Origin: Haloglomus salinum
GTDB taxonomy: Archaea > Halobacteriota > Halobacteria > Halobacteriales > Haloarculaceae
Reading direction: 5' to 3'
DNA: 64,000 bases
Assembly: GCF_024298825.1 (NCBI RefSeq)
Contig: NZ_CP101153.1
Span: 2,604,001-2,668,000 of the forward strand
Every line of letters starts with the position of its first letter. Position 1 is the stretch's first letter. Made by a program: the position numbers and the translations under genes. The notes under the pieces are model-generated. The model saw only the letters and a list, made by a program, of their open reading frames with translations. It ran no database searches and was not told the DNA's origin. Of the stretch, positions 17,221-25,722 are shown one piece after another.

Positions 17221-18531
17221 CTACTCCTCGAGGCTGCTCCCTGCTTCCGTCAACAACGCGATATCCGTCGCCTCGAAAGCCCGGCCACGCTCGAACAGCG
17301 CCCGCACCGGGCCGGTCGTCTCCGGGCGGAACTCGACGGTGTAGCCCTGCATCCAGTTCTCCCCACGGAGCCGCCCGGTCTCCGTGTCACGGTCGGTCAC
17401 CTCGATGGAGTGTGGCGTTCCCTCCACCTCGAACCCGAGACGGTCCCCCTCGACCACGTAGCGCAGCGGCGTCCGGGCGGTGTCCAGCTTCCGGGCGGTG
17501 GTCGGGCGGAGGTCCAGTGTCCCGGTTCGTTCTGCACCCTCGTAGGTTCCGGTCCAGCCGTCGCTGCTGCGGCGGAGTTCCAGCGTGTAGCCGACCGGCT
17601 CGTTCCGGAGGGTGATGACGCCTTTCAGCGAGTCGACGGCCTCCACGGTTCCGCGGAACCGGCCGCCCCGGACGGTGACGTCCGGGTCGTTGACACGGAC
17701 CCAGCGCCCGAGTGCGCGCTCGCCGGTCACCAGAACGGCCGCCAGCGCGCTCGCGTCGGGTGCGGGGTCCGCCACCGGTGTGGCCGACTCGTAGACGGAT
17801 TCCCTGACCGCACGCCGGGCGGCCCGCCGGACGCCCTCGTTCAGGTCCGTCCGGGCGACCTGTGCCAGCACCGACCGCGAGCCAGCCCCAGAATCGAGCC
17901 GGTCAGCCGCGCCCAGCGCGAGGCAGGCGGCCCGGCGGACGGGGATGGACTCGTCGCTCAGCAGGTCGACCAGTCGCTCGTGTCGCGTTCCGTCCGCGTG
18001 CGGGACGAGGGCACAGAGGCGTGCGGCGTGCTTGCGGACCGGCGGGTGCTCGTCCGTGAGGAGGTCGGTCAGCCGGGCCGCCGGGACGACCGTCGGGTGG
18101 CGGGTGGCGAGCCACTCCAGCGCCCACGCGACGCTGTGGCGGACGCTCTCGGACTCGTCGTCGAGCCGGTTTCGAAGCGTGGCCGCCGTCGAGTGGTGGG
18201 CCGCCGGGTCCCGGACGATGACCTCCGCGATGGGGCGGGCGACGTTCGCGCGGACGCTGGCCACGGGGTCGTCCAGACCCTCCAGAAGGTCGTCCAGCAG
18301 CGGCTCGATAACGGTCGGGTCGTGGGTGCCGACCTCGAAACAGATACGTGCGGCCGCCGTTCGGATGCGGTCGTCGCGGTCGGTCAGCGCACCGACGATC
18401 CGGTCGAGGGCTGGGGCCACGAGTCCCGGGTTCCCGGTCGTCGTCTCGACCAGCCGGGACGCCGCCTCCCGGCGTTGCTCGACGGTCTCGCCCTCGAGCA
18501 GCGCCGTGACACGGTCGTTCGGCACTCCCAT
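17221..18531 (-). CDS. HEAT-repeat protein with C-terminal beta domain
   Basis: 436 residues. Residues 1-260 contain about six HEAT-like helical pairs, for example DDRIRTAAARICFEVGTHDPTVIEPLLDDLLEGLDDPVASVRANVARPIAEV, SVRHSVAWALEWLATRHP and HPPVRKHAARLCALVPHADG, forming a protein-binding solenoid. Residues about 270-430 are beta-rich (WVRVNDPDVTVRGGRFRGTVEAV, GYTLELRRSSDGWTGTYEGAERTGTLDLR) with no family I recognise. No signal peptide or membrane segment, so cytoplasmic. The gene ends 26 bp after the convergent HTH gene. Partner unknown. Confidence 0.7.
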   Translation of the reverse strand: MGVPNDRVTALLEGETVEQRREAASRLVETTTGNPGLVAPALDRIVGALTDRDDRIRTAAARICFEVGTHDPTVIEPLLDDLLEGLDDPVASVRANVARPIAEVIVRDPAAHHSTAATLRNRLDDESESVRHSVAWALEWLATRHPTVVPAARLTDLLTDEHPPVRKHAARLCALVPHADGTRHERLVDLLSDESIPVRRAACLALGAADRLDSGAGSRSVLAQVARTDLNEGVRRAARRAVRESVYESATPVADPAPDASALAAVLVTGERALGRWVRVNDPDVTVRGGRFRGTVEAVDSLKGVITLRNEPVGYTLELRRSSDGWTGTYEGAERTGTLDLRPTTARKLDTARTPLRYVVEGDRLGFEVEGTPHSIEVTDRDTETGRLRGENWMQGYTVEFRPETTGPVRALFERGRAFEATDIALLTEAGSSLEE

Positions 18532-18598
18532 TCACCCCCGATACGGGGGGCCCCGAAGTGTAACTGTCGGTGGGACGGTGTGGCGTGGCACGGGCGGG

Positions 18599-19729
18599 TC
18601 ACTCCCACGCCGGGCCGCCCGGTTCGATTTCGTCGGCGCGCTCGCGGAGCCACGCGCGCTGTGCGCGGACCCGTGGCGGCGGGTCGGCGTACGAGTGGTC
18701 GAACAGGTCCGCGACCGCGGGCGGCGCGGTCGCCTCGGCGGTCGCGACGGCCTCGTCGGCCTCGTGCTCGGCCCGGTCGTGGGCCGACTCGACGAACGCC
18801 TCGTCCGCGATGTCCCGCTCGCGGGCGAACTCGGTGAGTCGCTCCAGCGGGTCGTGCGTGCGCCACTCGGCCACCGCCGCGCGGTCCTCGTAGCGCGAGG
18901 GGTCGTCGCTGGTCGTGTGCGGGCCGTGCCGGTGGACGAGCGACTCGACCAGCATCGGTTCGCCGTCGCGCACGCTCGCGAGCGCCTCCGCGACGACCTC
19001 GTGGACCGCCAGCGGGTCCGTCCCGTCGACCTGCCGGCCCGCGAAGCCGTACGCCTCGGCCCGTTTCGCGATGCTGTCGGCGGCGGTCTGGCGTTCGCGC
19101 GGCGTCGAGATGGCCCAGCCGTTGTTCTCACAGAGGAACAGCACCGGGGCGCCGAACACGCCCGCGACGTTCATCGCCTCGTGGGTGTCGCCCTCGGAGG
19201 TGGCGCCGTCGCCCAGGTACGCGACGACCGCCTCGTCGGTCGGGCCGTCGGTGGGGTCCACGAGGCCGGCGGCCACTGCCCCGTCGCGCGTCCGGTCGTC
19301 TCGCGGTGGGTCCGGTGCGACGGCGTTCCGGTAGTCGATGGCCATCCCGAAGCCGACGGCGTGGGGTAACTGCGTGGCGATGGGAACCGCCTGCGGGAAG
19401 AGCCGAACCTCGTGGTCGGAGACGAACTCCGGGTAGCCGCGCCGGAACAGGAGGACGTCGCTCATCGGAACCCCGCGGGCGAGCGCCATCGCGTTCGTCC
19501 GGTAGGTCGGGAACAGCCAGTCCTCGCCGCGCATGGCGTGGGCGGCCGCCACCTGCGACCCCTCCTGCCCCCGGTAGGGCGGGTAGCCGGACATCCAGCC
19601 CCGGCGCTGGAGCGAGAGCGCCCGCTCGTCGAAGACGCGGGCACGGATGACGTCGCGGAGGAGGGCACGCACGTCGTCGGCGTCGAGCGAGGTGTCCGCG
19701 AGCGACCGCTCCCCGATGACGCGGTACAT
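18599..19729 (-). CDS. Thiamine-diphosphate 2-oxoacid dehydrogenase E1 alpha subunit
   Basis: 376 residues, similar to PdhA/BkdA alpha subunits that decarboxylate pyruvate or branched-chain 2-oxoacids. The TPP motif runs from GDGATSEGDTHEAMNVAGVF (about residue 173) to ENNGW (about 201). Other marks are YPPYRGQEGSQVAAAHAM, WLFPTYRTNAMALARG and the phosphorylation-loop-like HGPHTTSDDPSRYED. Residues about 136-166 are a charged insertion not usual in the family. No E1 beta, E2 or E3 gene is adjacent, so its partner must lie elsewhere. The ATG at 19729 (MYRVIGERS) was preferred over an ATG two codons earlier. Confidence 0.88.
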   Translation of the reverse strand: MYRVIGERSLADTSLDADDVRALLRDVIRARVFDERALSLQRRGWMSGYPPYRGQEGSQVAAAHAMRGEDWLFPTYRTNAMALARGVPMSDVLLFRRGYPEFVSDHEVRLFPQAVPIATQLPHAVGFGMAIDYRNAVAPDPPRDDRTRDGAVAAGLVDPTDGPTDEAVVAYLGDGATSEGDTHEAMNVAGVFGAPVLFLCENNGWAISTPRERQTAADSIAKRAEAYGFAGRQVDGTDPLAVHEVVAEALASVRDGEPMLVESLVHRHGPHTTSDDPSRYEDRAAVAEWRTHDPLERLTEFARERDIADEAFVESAHDRAEHEADEAVATAEATAPPAVADLFDHSYADPPPRVRAQRAWLRERADEIEPGGPAWE

Positions 19730-19795
19730 GCACACCCCCTGTCGGGGGACGTGGTTAGCCGTTGTGGTGGGTACTGTTTTCTCCCAACTGACGAA

Positions 19796-19806
19796 TCAAA
19801 TATAAA
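19796..19806 (-). promoter_or_regulatory. AT-rich core promoter between E1 alpha and pibD
   Basis: AAATATAAAATTC (plus) reads as TTTATATTT on the minus strand, about 70 bp upstream of the E1 alpha start. It is the only clear TATA-like box in the 234-bp divergent spacer and could in principle serve either direction. Confidence 0.4.
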
Positions 19807-19963
19807 ATTCTGGAAACTCCATCTCAATGTGCCCATCTGGCTCTGAAATGGTGGTTCTGTTAGCGTACATTCACGATGTACTGGAAACGACAGCGCCGCT
19901 GTCCGGCCTCGGGGTTCGAAGAAGCCGGCAGCCTTAATCCGGTGCCGGAGCCACCGTCGGGCA

Positions 19964-21034
19964 GTGTTCGGGTCCGATATCGCCCAGCTGGTGCCGCCAC
20001 GGACCGCTTACGGGACGGTGGCGGACCTGCTCCGGCTGCTGCTCGTGCCGGCGTTCGGCTACGCCGCCTACCGCGACATCCGGACCCGGCGGGTCGACGG
20101 GCGCCTGTGGGCCCCGCTCGTCGTCATCGGCGTCGTGGCGCTGTTGCTCGACTTCTCGCGCGTCGGGCTGACCTCGTTCTCCGGGGAGCGGCTGCTGTTC
20201 CGCACCGGTCTGTCGCTCGGGCTGGTCGGGGCGCTGGGCTACCTGTTCTGGCGGCTGGGCGCGTTCGGCGGCGCGGACGCGAAGGCCATCATGACGCTCT
20301 CGCTGTGTTTCCCGGCGTATCCCGACTACGCGCTCCCGCTCGGGTTCGGCACCATCCCCGACCACCGCGCGACGCTGGGCGTGTTCTCGCTCACCATCCT
20401 CACGAACACGGTGCTGGCGGGGCTGGCCTATCCGCTCGTGCTGGCCGCCGGGAACGCCGTTCAGGGCCGGTTCGCGCTTCCGATGTTCATCGGCCGACCC
20501 GTCAGCGTTGGCACGCTCGGGGAGACGTACGGCCGGCTGCTGGAGACGCCCGACGGCTTCGACCGCGGCGGGCTGGACCTCGATACGCTCCGGATGTACC
20601 TCCGCTGGCGCGGGACGACGCTGTCGGCGGTCCGGAACGACCCGGGGACGTTCCGCGACCCCGACTCGGTTCCGGCGCCCGACGCGCGTGGCGACCCGAC
20701 CAGCGGCTCCGTCGCGGAGGGCGAGGCGGTGACCGATGGGGGACAACCGGCCGACGCCCCGCCCGTCCCTCGCGTGCCGACGACGGACGAGCCCACCAAG
20801 CCGGCCGTCCGCCGGGTCGACGAGTGGGGTGCGGCGACGTTCCTCGACGACGTGGGCTACGCCTACGGCGCGACGGCGGTCGACATCCGCGAGGCGCTCG
20901 ACCTCCTCTCGGACGCCGAGTGCGAGCGGGTGTGGGTGTCGCCGGGCATCCCGTTCGTCGTCCCCATGTTCGGGGGGCTGCTCGTCTCGCTCGTCGTCGG
21001 GGACGTGCTGTTCCTGCTGCTCGGGCTGGGGTGA
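19964..21034 (+). CDS. pibD: Prepilin/preflagellin peptidase (A24 family)
   Basis: 356-residue aspartic membrane peptidase that cleaves class III signal peptides of archaellins and type IV pilins. The catalytic aspartates are Asp38 (YAAYRDIRTRR) and Asp105 in the GxGD-type motif FGGADAKAIM. About six transmembrane helices occur in residues 15-150 and the last 30. A large polar insert (residues about 195-300, FIGRPVSVG to the FLDDVGYAYGATAVDIREAL region) lies before the final helix, a common haloarchaeal feature. The start is GTG at 19964. Its likely substrates include the pilin encoded at about 33.9 kb. Confidence 0.9.
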   Translation: MFGSDIAQLVPPRTAYGTVADLLRLLLVPAFGYAAYRDIRTRRVDGRLWAPLVVIGVVALLLDFSRVGLTSFSGERLLFRTGLSLGLVGALGYLFWRLGAFGGADAKAIMTLSLCFPAYPDYALPLGFGTIPDHRATLGVFSLTILTNTVLAGLAYPLVLAAGNAVQGRFALPMFIGRPVSVGTLGETYGRLLETPDGFDRGGLDLDTLRMYLRWRGTTLSAVRNDPGTFRDPDSVPAPDARGDPTSGSVAEGEAVTDGGQPADAPPVPRVPTTDEPTKPAVRRVDEWGAATFLDDVGYAYGATAVDIREALDLLSDAECERVWVSPGIPFVVPMFGGLLVSLVVGDVLFLLLGLG

Positions 21035-21112
21035 GCCGAGGCGCTCGCCTCTGGTCGACCCTGCCCCGCGCCCACGAAAAGACCTATCCTCGGGACGGGC
21101 CTCGCTCCGGGC

Positions 21113-21535
21113 ATGAGCGAGACCGAGTCCGTGGCGACCGACCTCGCCGTCGACCTGGATTTCGGCGACGACGGGCTGGTCCCCGCCGTCGCCCAGGACG
21201 CCGAGAGCGGCGCGGTGCTGATGCTGGCCTATGTCGACGAGGAGGCCCTGGCCGCCACCCGCGAGACGGGCTACGCCCACTACCACTCCCGGTCGCGCGA
21301 CGAACTCTGGAAGAAGGGCGGCTCCAGCGGCCACGTCCAGCGTGTGCGCGAGGTCCGGGTGGACTGCGACGGTGACGCCCTCCTCTACCGCGTCGAACAG
21401 GAGGGCGGCGCCTGCCACACCGGCTTCGAGAGCTGTTTCTACCGGACCCTCGACGGCGAACAGGTCGGCGAGCGTGTCTTCGACCCGGACAGTGTGTACG
21501 ACGAGACCGACGACGACGGGGACGACGAGGACTGA
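21113..21535 (+). CDS. hisI: Phosphoribosyl-AMP cyclohydrolase
   Basis: 140 residues. Catalyses the third step of histidine synthesis, opening the adenine ring of PR-AMP. Motifs: [50 protein letters not shown] (substrate loop), [14 protein letters not shown] (metal-binding Asp residues) and [14 protein letters not shown] (metal Cys). Stand-alone HisI, not fused to HisE. The stop overlaps the next start by one base (TGATG), so translation is coupled to the DUF7118-like gene. Confidence 0.96.
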   Translation: MSETESVATDLAVDLDFGDDGLVPAVAQDAESGAVLMLAYVDEEALAATRETGYAHYHSRSRDELWKKGGSSGHVQRVREVRVDCDGDALLYRVEQEGGACHTGFESCFYRTLDGEQVGERVFDPDSVYDETDDDGDDED

Positions 21536-22707
21536 TGGCCGACACGACGTCGAGAACGGCCGGTGACGGTGACGAGCGCGCCGAGTCCCTCATCGCGGAC
21601 CTCGACGCGGCCGACACGGAGTTCGAGCGCCTCCGCGAGCGTGTCGACGAGTACGGCGTCGACGCACTCGACCGCGTCGCGGGCGCGTGCGAGCAGGTCG
21701 ACCGGCTGTTCGAGCGCTACGAGGACCGTGCCACCGACTACGACGATTTCCAGGGGTACGTGGAGTTCCAGGACACGTTCGTCGAGTTCGTCGCTGACCT
21801 GCCCGAGGACCTGCCCGCCCGGGACGCGTTCGAGGCCGCCGACGAGACGTTCCAGCGCTCTCGCCTGAAGGAGAAGCACTTCGAACAGGCGCGCGAGGAC
21901 CTCCAGCCCGCCCGCGAACTGGCGCAGCTGTACCAGGACTGGCAGGACGTCCGCCAGCGCTACAGCGACGCCCGATACGCGGTCGCACAGCGACTGGAGA
22001 CCATCGAGACGCGCATCGCGGACCTCGAACAGACGCTCGAGTGGGGCGAGGCGGACCTGGGCGCGTCGGTCGAGCGCCTGCGCGACCCCATCGAGACGTA
22101 CGACGGCGCCGTCCGCGAGGCGTTCACCGACCTCCGGCGGGACGCACCGGCGCGGGAGACGCTCGACGTCCTCGCTGCGGCGGCCGACGAGCCGCTGTTG
22201 GACGCCCGTCGCCCGCCCAGCCGCCTGCTGGAGTACGTCCACGAGCACGAGGTGGGTGAGGAGTCGGTGACGAAACTGCTGGAGTACGCGGGTTACTCGA
22301 ACTCGAAACTGAGCCACTACGTCGACGACCCGGCGGCGTTCCAGCGGTGCGTGGCCGCCAACGAGACCTATCTCGACCGGCTCGACGCCGGGTCGCTGAC
22401 GGTGGGCTGGCCGCCGCCGGCCGCCGAGGAGCTGCGCTGGTGGGCCGACGCGGCCGAATCGGTCGTCCGCCGGTTCGCCCCGGAGGACGTGGTTGCGGCA
22501 CTTCGGGTGGTCCGGGAGCTGACCCACGACGCCGAGTACGGCCGCCTGCAGACGGCCGCCGTCGCGCGCGCTGAACTGGGCGAGCGCGAGCGCGAGCGCC
22601 TACGGAACGGCGCAGTGGAGGCCGACCTCGCCGCGGCGCGCGAGGCGCGGGACCTGCTCGTCAGCGCGCTGGACGAGCACCCGCCGCTGGAGGACCGCCG
22701 GACCTAG
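21535..22707 (+). CDS. Coiled-coil protein coupled to hisI (DUF7118-like)
   Basis: 390 residues, no signal peptide. Helical and strongly charged: an N-terminal coiled coil (residues about 20-110, FERLRERVDEYGVDALDRVAGACEQVDRLFERY), DFQGYVEFQDTFVEFVADLPEDLPARDAFEAAD, then further coiled coil to residue 190 and a C-terminal helical domain with YAGYSNSKLSHYVDDPAAFQRCVAANETYLDRLDAG. I recall this as haloarchaeal DUF7118, with moderate certainty. Translationally coupled to hisI but no histidine role is evident. The stop shares the tetranucleotide CTAG with the stop of the opposite gene. Confidence 0.7.
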   Translation: MADTTSRTAGDGDERAESLIADLDAADTEFERLRERVDEYGVDALDRVAGACEQVDRLFERYEDRATDYDDFQGYVEFQDTFVEFVADLPEDLPARDAFEAADETFQRSRLKEKHFEQAREDLQPARELAQLYQDWQDVRQRYSDARYAVAQRLETIETRIADLEQTLEWGEADLGASVERLRDPIETYDGAVREAFTDLRRDAPARETLDVLAAAADEPLLDARRPPSRLLEYVHEHEVGEESVTKLLEYAGYSNSKLSHYVDDPAAFQRCVAANETYLDRLDAGSLTVGWPPPAAEELRWWADAAESVVRRFAPEDVVAALRVVRELTHDAEYGRLQTAAVARAELGERERERLRNGAVEADLAAAREARDLLVSALDEHPPLEDRRT

Positions 22708-23222
22708 CTGTCGGTGGCAGTGTTGCTACCGCGAGCGGTCGGACTCGCCGTCCGCACGTCGGTCGGCGTCCGGTCGCCACGGGAGACGCTCAGGACGCGT
22801 GCGACGTTCCCTTCCCGGTAGAACAGTTCGGCGGTGTCGCCGAGCCGGACGCTGTTGAAATCACCGCGTGTGAGGCTCGCCTCGCCGCAGCCGCCCGCGC
22901 CTTCGGCGTCGGGCGCGCAGTCGTGCCGGACGAGGTAGTCGACGGCGGCGTACTGGCGGTTCAGCGCCTCGCCGAGTGGCTGGGAGACGATGAGTGGCCC
23001 GTCCTGCTGGAAGTCGTTCCGGTGGCCCCGGGCGATGGTCCGGGCCTCGTCGATGGCGTCGTAGGCGATGCGGCCGCGGCCGTTCTCGGTCTCGACGACG
23101 ATGGACTTCGCGCGGACCAGGCCCGTCTGTGTCACGCCGAGCGTGCTCAGGCAGCCGCTCAGAGCCGTCGTCGTGCCGAGTGCCGCCGCGCCGAGCGCCC
23201 GGAGCGCTGCCCGTCGTCGCAT
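22704..23222 (-). CDS. Tat-type lipoprotein of unknown function
   Basis: 172 residues. The N-terminus MRRRAALRALGAAALGTTTALSGCLS combines basic residues with a lipobox (LSGC, Cys24), so it is likely exported and lipid-anchored. The mature part is a small alpha/beta domain (SIVVETENGRGRIAYDAIDEARTIARG, PLGEALNRQYAAVDYLVRHDC, RLGDTAELFYREG) ending in a Thr/Ser-rich tail. Family not recognised. Convergent with the DUF7118-like gene, overlapping by the shared stop CTAG. Confidence 0.7.
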   Translation of the reverse strand: MRRRAALRALGAAALGTTTALSGCLSTLGVTQTGLVRAKSIVVETENGRGRIAYDAIDEARTIARGHRNDFQQDGPLIVSQPLGEALNRQYAAVDYLVRHDCAPDAEGAGGCGEASLTRGDFNSVRLGDTAELFYREGNVARVLSVSRGDRTPTDVRTASPTARGSNTATDS

Positions 23223-23289
23223 GGCCGTCGATTCGGGGGGCGGCGCAAGGAGGGTTCCGGTCGCGGCCGGGCTGTCGTGTTCTCCGGCC

Positions 23290-24363
23290 TCAGACGCTGC
23301 CGGTCACGTCCTCGTACGTGCCCGCCTCGTACTCGTCGTCGGGGACCACCACCACACTCCCGAAGCCCTCGCGGTCCTGCAGCATCTCGTGGGCGCGGTC
23401 GGTCTCGCTCATCGGCAGCACGTCGCGGACGTACGGCGTGAGCGTGCCGTCCCACACCAGCGAGAGGACGTCGTCCATCTCGCCAGGCGTGCCCATCGTC
23501 GAGCCCATGATGTCCAGCTGCTTCCAGAATATCTGGGTGATGTCCGTCTCCGGGTTCGGGCCGGTCGTCGCGCCGCAGGTGACGAGGCGCGCACCCTGCG
23601 TGCAGGCCGTGATGGAGTCCTGCCACGTCGCCGCGCCGATGTGGTCGACTACCACGTCCGCGCCGCGGCCGTCGGTGTCGCCCTTGATAGCGCTCACGAA
23701 GTCGTCCTCGTCGTAGTTGATGAGGTGGTCGGCGCCACACTCGGCGGCCAGTTCGAGTTTCGCGTCGCTGGACGCGGTGGCCCACACCTCGGCGCCGGCG
23801 TTGGCGGCGATCTGGACCGCGGCGTGGCCCACGCCGCCGGAGGCGCCGTGGACGAGGACGTTCTCGCCCTGCTGAACCTCGGCGCGCGTGGTGAGCATCC
23901 GCCACGCGGTCTGGAAGACGAGCGGCGCGGCCGCCGCCCGGACGAAGCTGACGTCGTCGGGGATGGGGACGAGGTTGTCCTCGTGCAGCGCCGACAGCTC
24001 CGAGTGGACGCCGGTCGTGTGCTCGCCGATGAGCATGAAGTTCTCACACAGCGAGTAGTCGCCGTCCCGGCAGAACTCGCACGTGCCACAGGAGGTGGCG
24101 GGCGCGACGGCCACGCGGTCGCCTGCCTCGAACCGGGTCACGTCCTCGCCAACCTCCTGGACGACGCCCGCGCCGTCGCTCCCGGGGATGTGTGGGAACT
24201 CGCCGGGGCTCGGCATCCCGCGCCGGGTCCAGACGTCGAGGTGGTTCAGGCCCCCCGCCTTCATCTCGACCAGACACTCGTCGCGGCCGACCTCGGGGTC
24301 CGGCAGCTCGTCGTACTGGATGACGTCGGTGTCGCCGTGCTCCTCGTAATAGACTGCCTTCAT
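23290..24363 (-). CDS. Zinc-type alcohol dehydrogenase/quinone oxidoreductase
   Basis: 357 residues of the medium-chain dehydrogenase family. Catalytic-domain motifs: GLNHLDVWTRRGMP, HIPGSDGAGVVQEVGEDV, and a structural zinc site CGTCEFCRDGDYSLCENF. The Rossmann fingerprint is VLVHGASGGVGHAAVQIA near residue 165. The catalytic zinc ligands of true ADHs are only partly kept, so quinone oxidoreductase or crotonyl-CoA-type activity is possible. I set the start at MKAVYYEEHG, the universal family start, 9 codons inside the longer frame. Confidence 0.88.
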   Translation of the reverse strand: MKAVYYEEHGDTDVIQYDELPDPEVGRDECLVEMKAGGLNHLDVWTRRGMPSPGEFPHIPGSDGAGVVQEVGEDVTRFEAGDRVAVAPATSCGTCEFCRDGDYSLCENFMLIGEHTTGVHSELSALHEDNLVPIPDDVSFVRAAAAPLVFQTAWRMLTTRAEVQQGENVLVHGASGGVGHAAVQIAANAGAEVWATASSDAKLELAAECGADHLINYDEDDFVSAIKGDTDGRGADVVVDHIGAATWQDSITACTQGARLVTCGATTGPNPETDITQIFWKQLDIMGSTMGTPGEMDDVLSLVWDGTLTPYVRDVLPMSETDRAHEMLQDREGFGSVVVVPDDEYEAGTYEDVTGSV

Positions 24364-24469
24364 AGACCGGACGTCGGAGGGCTCGGGCAAAACGGTAGCG
24401 GTGGCGGAAGCCGTCCGTCGGCGCCGCTCGACGCAAGACCCATATCCGCCTCGGGGCTATCGCCCACGA

Positions 24470-24874
24470 ATGCGGACCTCGTATCTGGGTGTGGCGGTCC
24501 TCCTCGTCGGCCTCGTCGCGATGGGCGCCGGCGCGGCCACCTACGTCGACGCCCAGAACTGCCGGACGGTCGCCGGCCTCTCGGTGACGCCCGTCGAGGA
24601 CCCGCCCGCGGACCTCACCCGCGTCGCGTACGCGAACCTCACGGACGACCAGCAGCGGGTGTTCGACCAGGTCCGGGGCGCCCGCCAGGCGCTCGTCCAG
24701 CGTGGCGTGTTCACCGAGGCACTGGTCGTCCCCTACGAGGGCACCGACTACGTGGTCGCGGTCAGCGAGGAGTCCTCGTGCGGTGACCCCGGCCGCGACG
24801 GCGTCCGGGTCCCGCTCCTCGGCGGTGCGGCGCTCCTGCTCGTCGGTGCCGGCGTGGCGAAGTACGGGAGCTGA
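24470..24874 (+). CDS. Small two-helix membrane protein
   Basis: 134 residues. An N-terminal helix (YLGVAVLLVGLVAMGAGAATYV) and a C-terminal helix (VPLLGGAALLLVGAGVA) flank an outside domain of about 80 residues with NLTDDQQRVFDQVRGARQALVQRGVFTEALVVPYEGTDYVVAVSEE and two Cys residues that could pair. Resembles a haloarchaeal family (DUF7979-like, from memory). The start is the ATG at 24470; upstream in-frame residues are basic linker. Confidence 0.65.
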   Translation: MRTSYLGVAVLLVGLVAMGAGAATYVDAQNCRTVAGLSVTPVEDPPADLTRVAYANLTDDQQRVFDQVRGARQALVQRGVFTEALVVPYEGTDYVVAVSEESSCGDPGRDGVRVPLLGGAALLLVGAGVAKYGS

Positions 24875-25003
24875 TGACGTACCAGCAGAATTCCTCGGGA
24901 ACATACTGACTTCGCTCGGAATCCGATGGATTCCGCAGAAATATCTCCGCTCGGCGCTTCCGGTCCCCGCACACTAACCTACCGCCGGGTCGAACGACGG
25001 GCC

Positions 25004-25714
25004 ATGACCGATGACGCCGATGCCGACCACGAACCCGACCACAGCCATGGCAGCCACGACGGACACGACCACGACGACCACGGGCACTCACACGACCACG
25101 ACGACCACGACGACCACGGGCACTCACACGACCACGACGACCACGACGACCACGGGCACTCACACGACCACGACGACCACCACGCCCACGACATCGAGGC
25201 CCTCTCTGTCGGCGTGGTCACCGTCTCCTCGTCGCGGAGCGTGAAGGACGACCCCGCGGGCGACGCCATCGTGGCGGCGTTCGAGGATGCGGGACACGAG
25301 GTCGCGGTCCGCGAACTCGTCAACGACGACCTCGATGGCATCCAGTCGACGGTCGACCGGCTGGTCGCGCGCGAGGACGTGAACACGGTCGTCACCACCG
25401 GTGGGACGGGGGTCACGCCGGACGACGTGACCATCGACGCCGTGCGGCCGGTCCTCCGGACGGAGTTGCCGGGGTTCGGGGAGCTGTTCCGGCGGCTCTC
25501 CTACGACGAGGTCGGGACGCGAGTTGTCGGAACGCGCGCGCTCGCGGGCATCGCGCGCGGCGTCCCCGTTTTCTGTATCCCCGGGAGCGAGAACGCCGCA
25601 CGGCTCGGGACCGAGGAGATAATCGTCCCAGAGGCGCCCCACCTGTCCGGGCTGGCCCGGCGCGACGAGGAAGACGACGAGGAGAACGGGGACGAGGACG
25701 ACGAGACGGCCTGA
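25004..25714 (+). CDS. moaB: MoaB/MogA-type molybdopterin protein with His-rich N-terminus
   Basis: 236 residues. Residues about 63-215 are the MogA/MoaB fold for molybdopterin adenylylation: SVGVVTVSSSRSVKDDPAGDAI, VNTVVTTGGTGVTPDDVTIDAVRPVL (ATP-binding TGGTG and D), LFRRLSYDEVGTRVVGTRALAGIARGVPVFCIPGS. Residues about 5-62 are extremely His/Asp-rich, built from a 12-residue repeat HGHSHDHDDHDD, a likely metal-binding tail for zinc, nickel or copper. The C-terminus is acidic. The ATG at 25004 is chosen; the frame upstream is unlike the family. Confidence 0.85.
   Translation: MTDDADADHEPDHSHGSHDGHDHDDHGHSHDHDDHDDHGHSHDHDDHDDHGHSHDHDDHHAHDIEALSVGVVTVSSSRSVKDDPAGDAIVAAFEDAGHEVAVRELVNDDLDGIQSTVDRLVAREDVNTVVTTGGTGVTPDDVTIDAVRPVLRTELPGFGELFRRLSYDEVGTRVVGTRALAGIARGVPVFCIPGSENAARLGTEEIIVPEAPHLSGLARRDEEDDEENGDEDDETA
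25082..25189 (+). repeat. 36-bp tandem repeat encoding His/Asp units
   Basis: Three copies of a 36-bp unit spaced exactly 36 bp apart (GGGCACTCACACG at 25082, 25118 and 25154), each coding HGHSHDHDDHDD, the last ending HHAHD. Nearly identical at the DNA level, so copy number may change by slippage. Confidence 0.85.
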
Positions 25715-25722
25715 GTCGGCCG

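Noticed and set aside
25082-25189. 36-bp direct repeats as a CRISPR array
   Set aside because: The units are contiguous without spacers and encode a His/Asp repeat in frame inside moaB.
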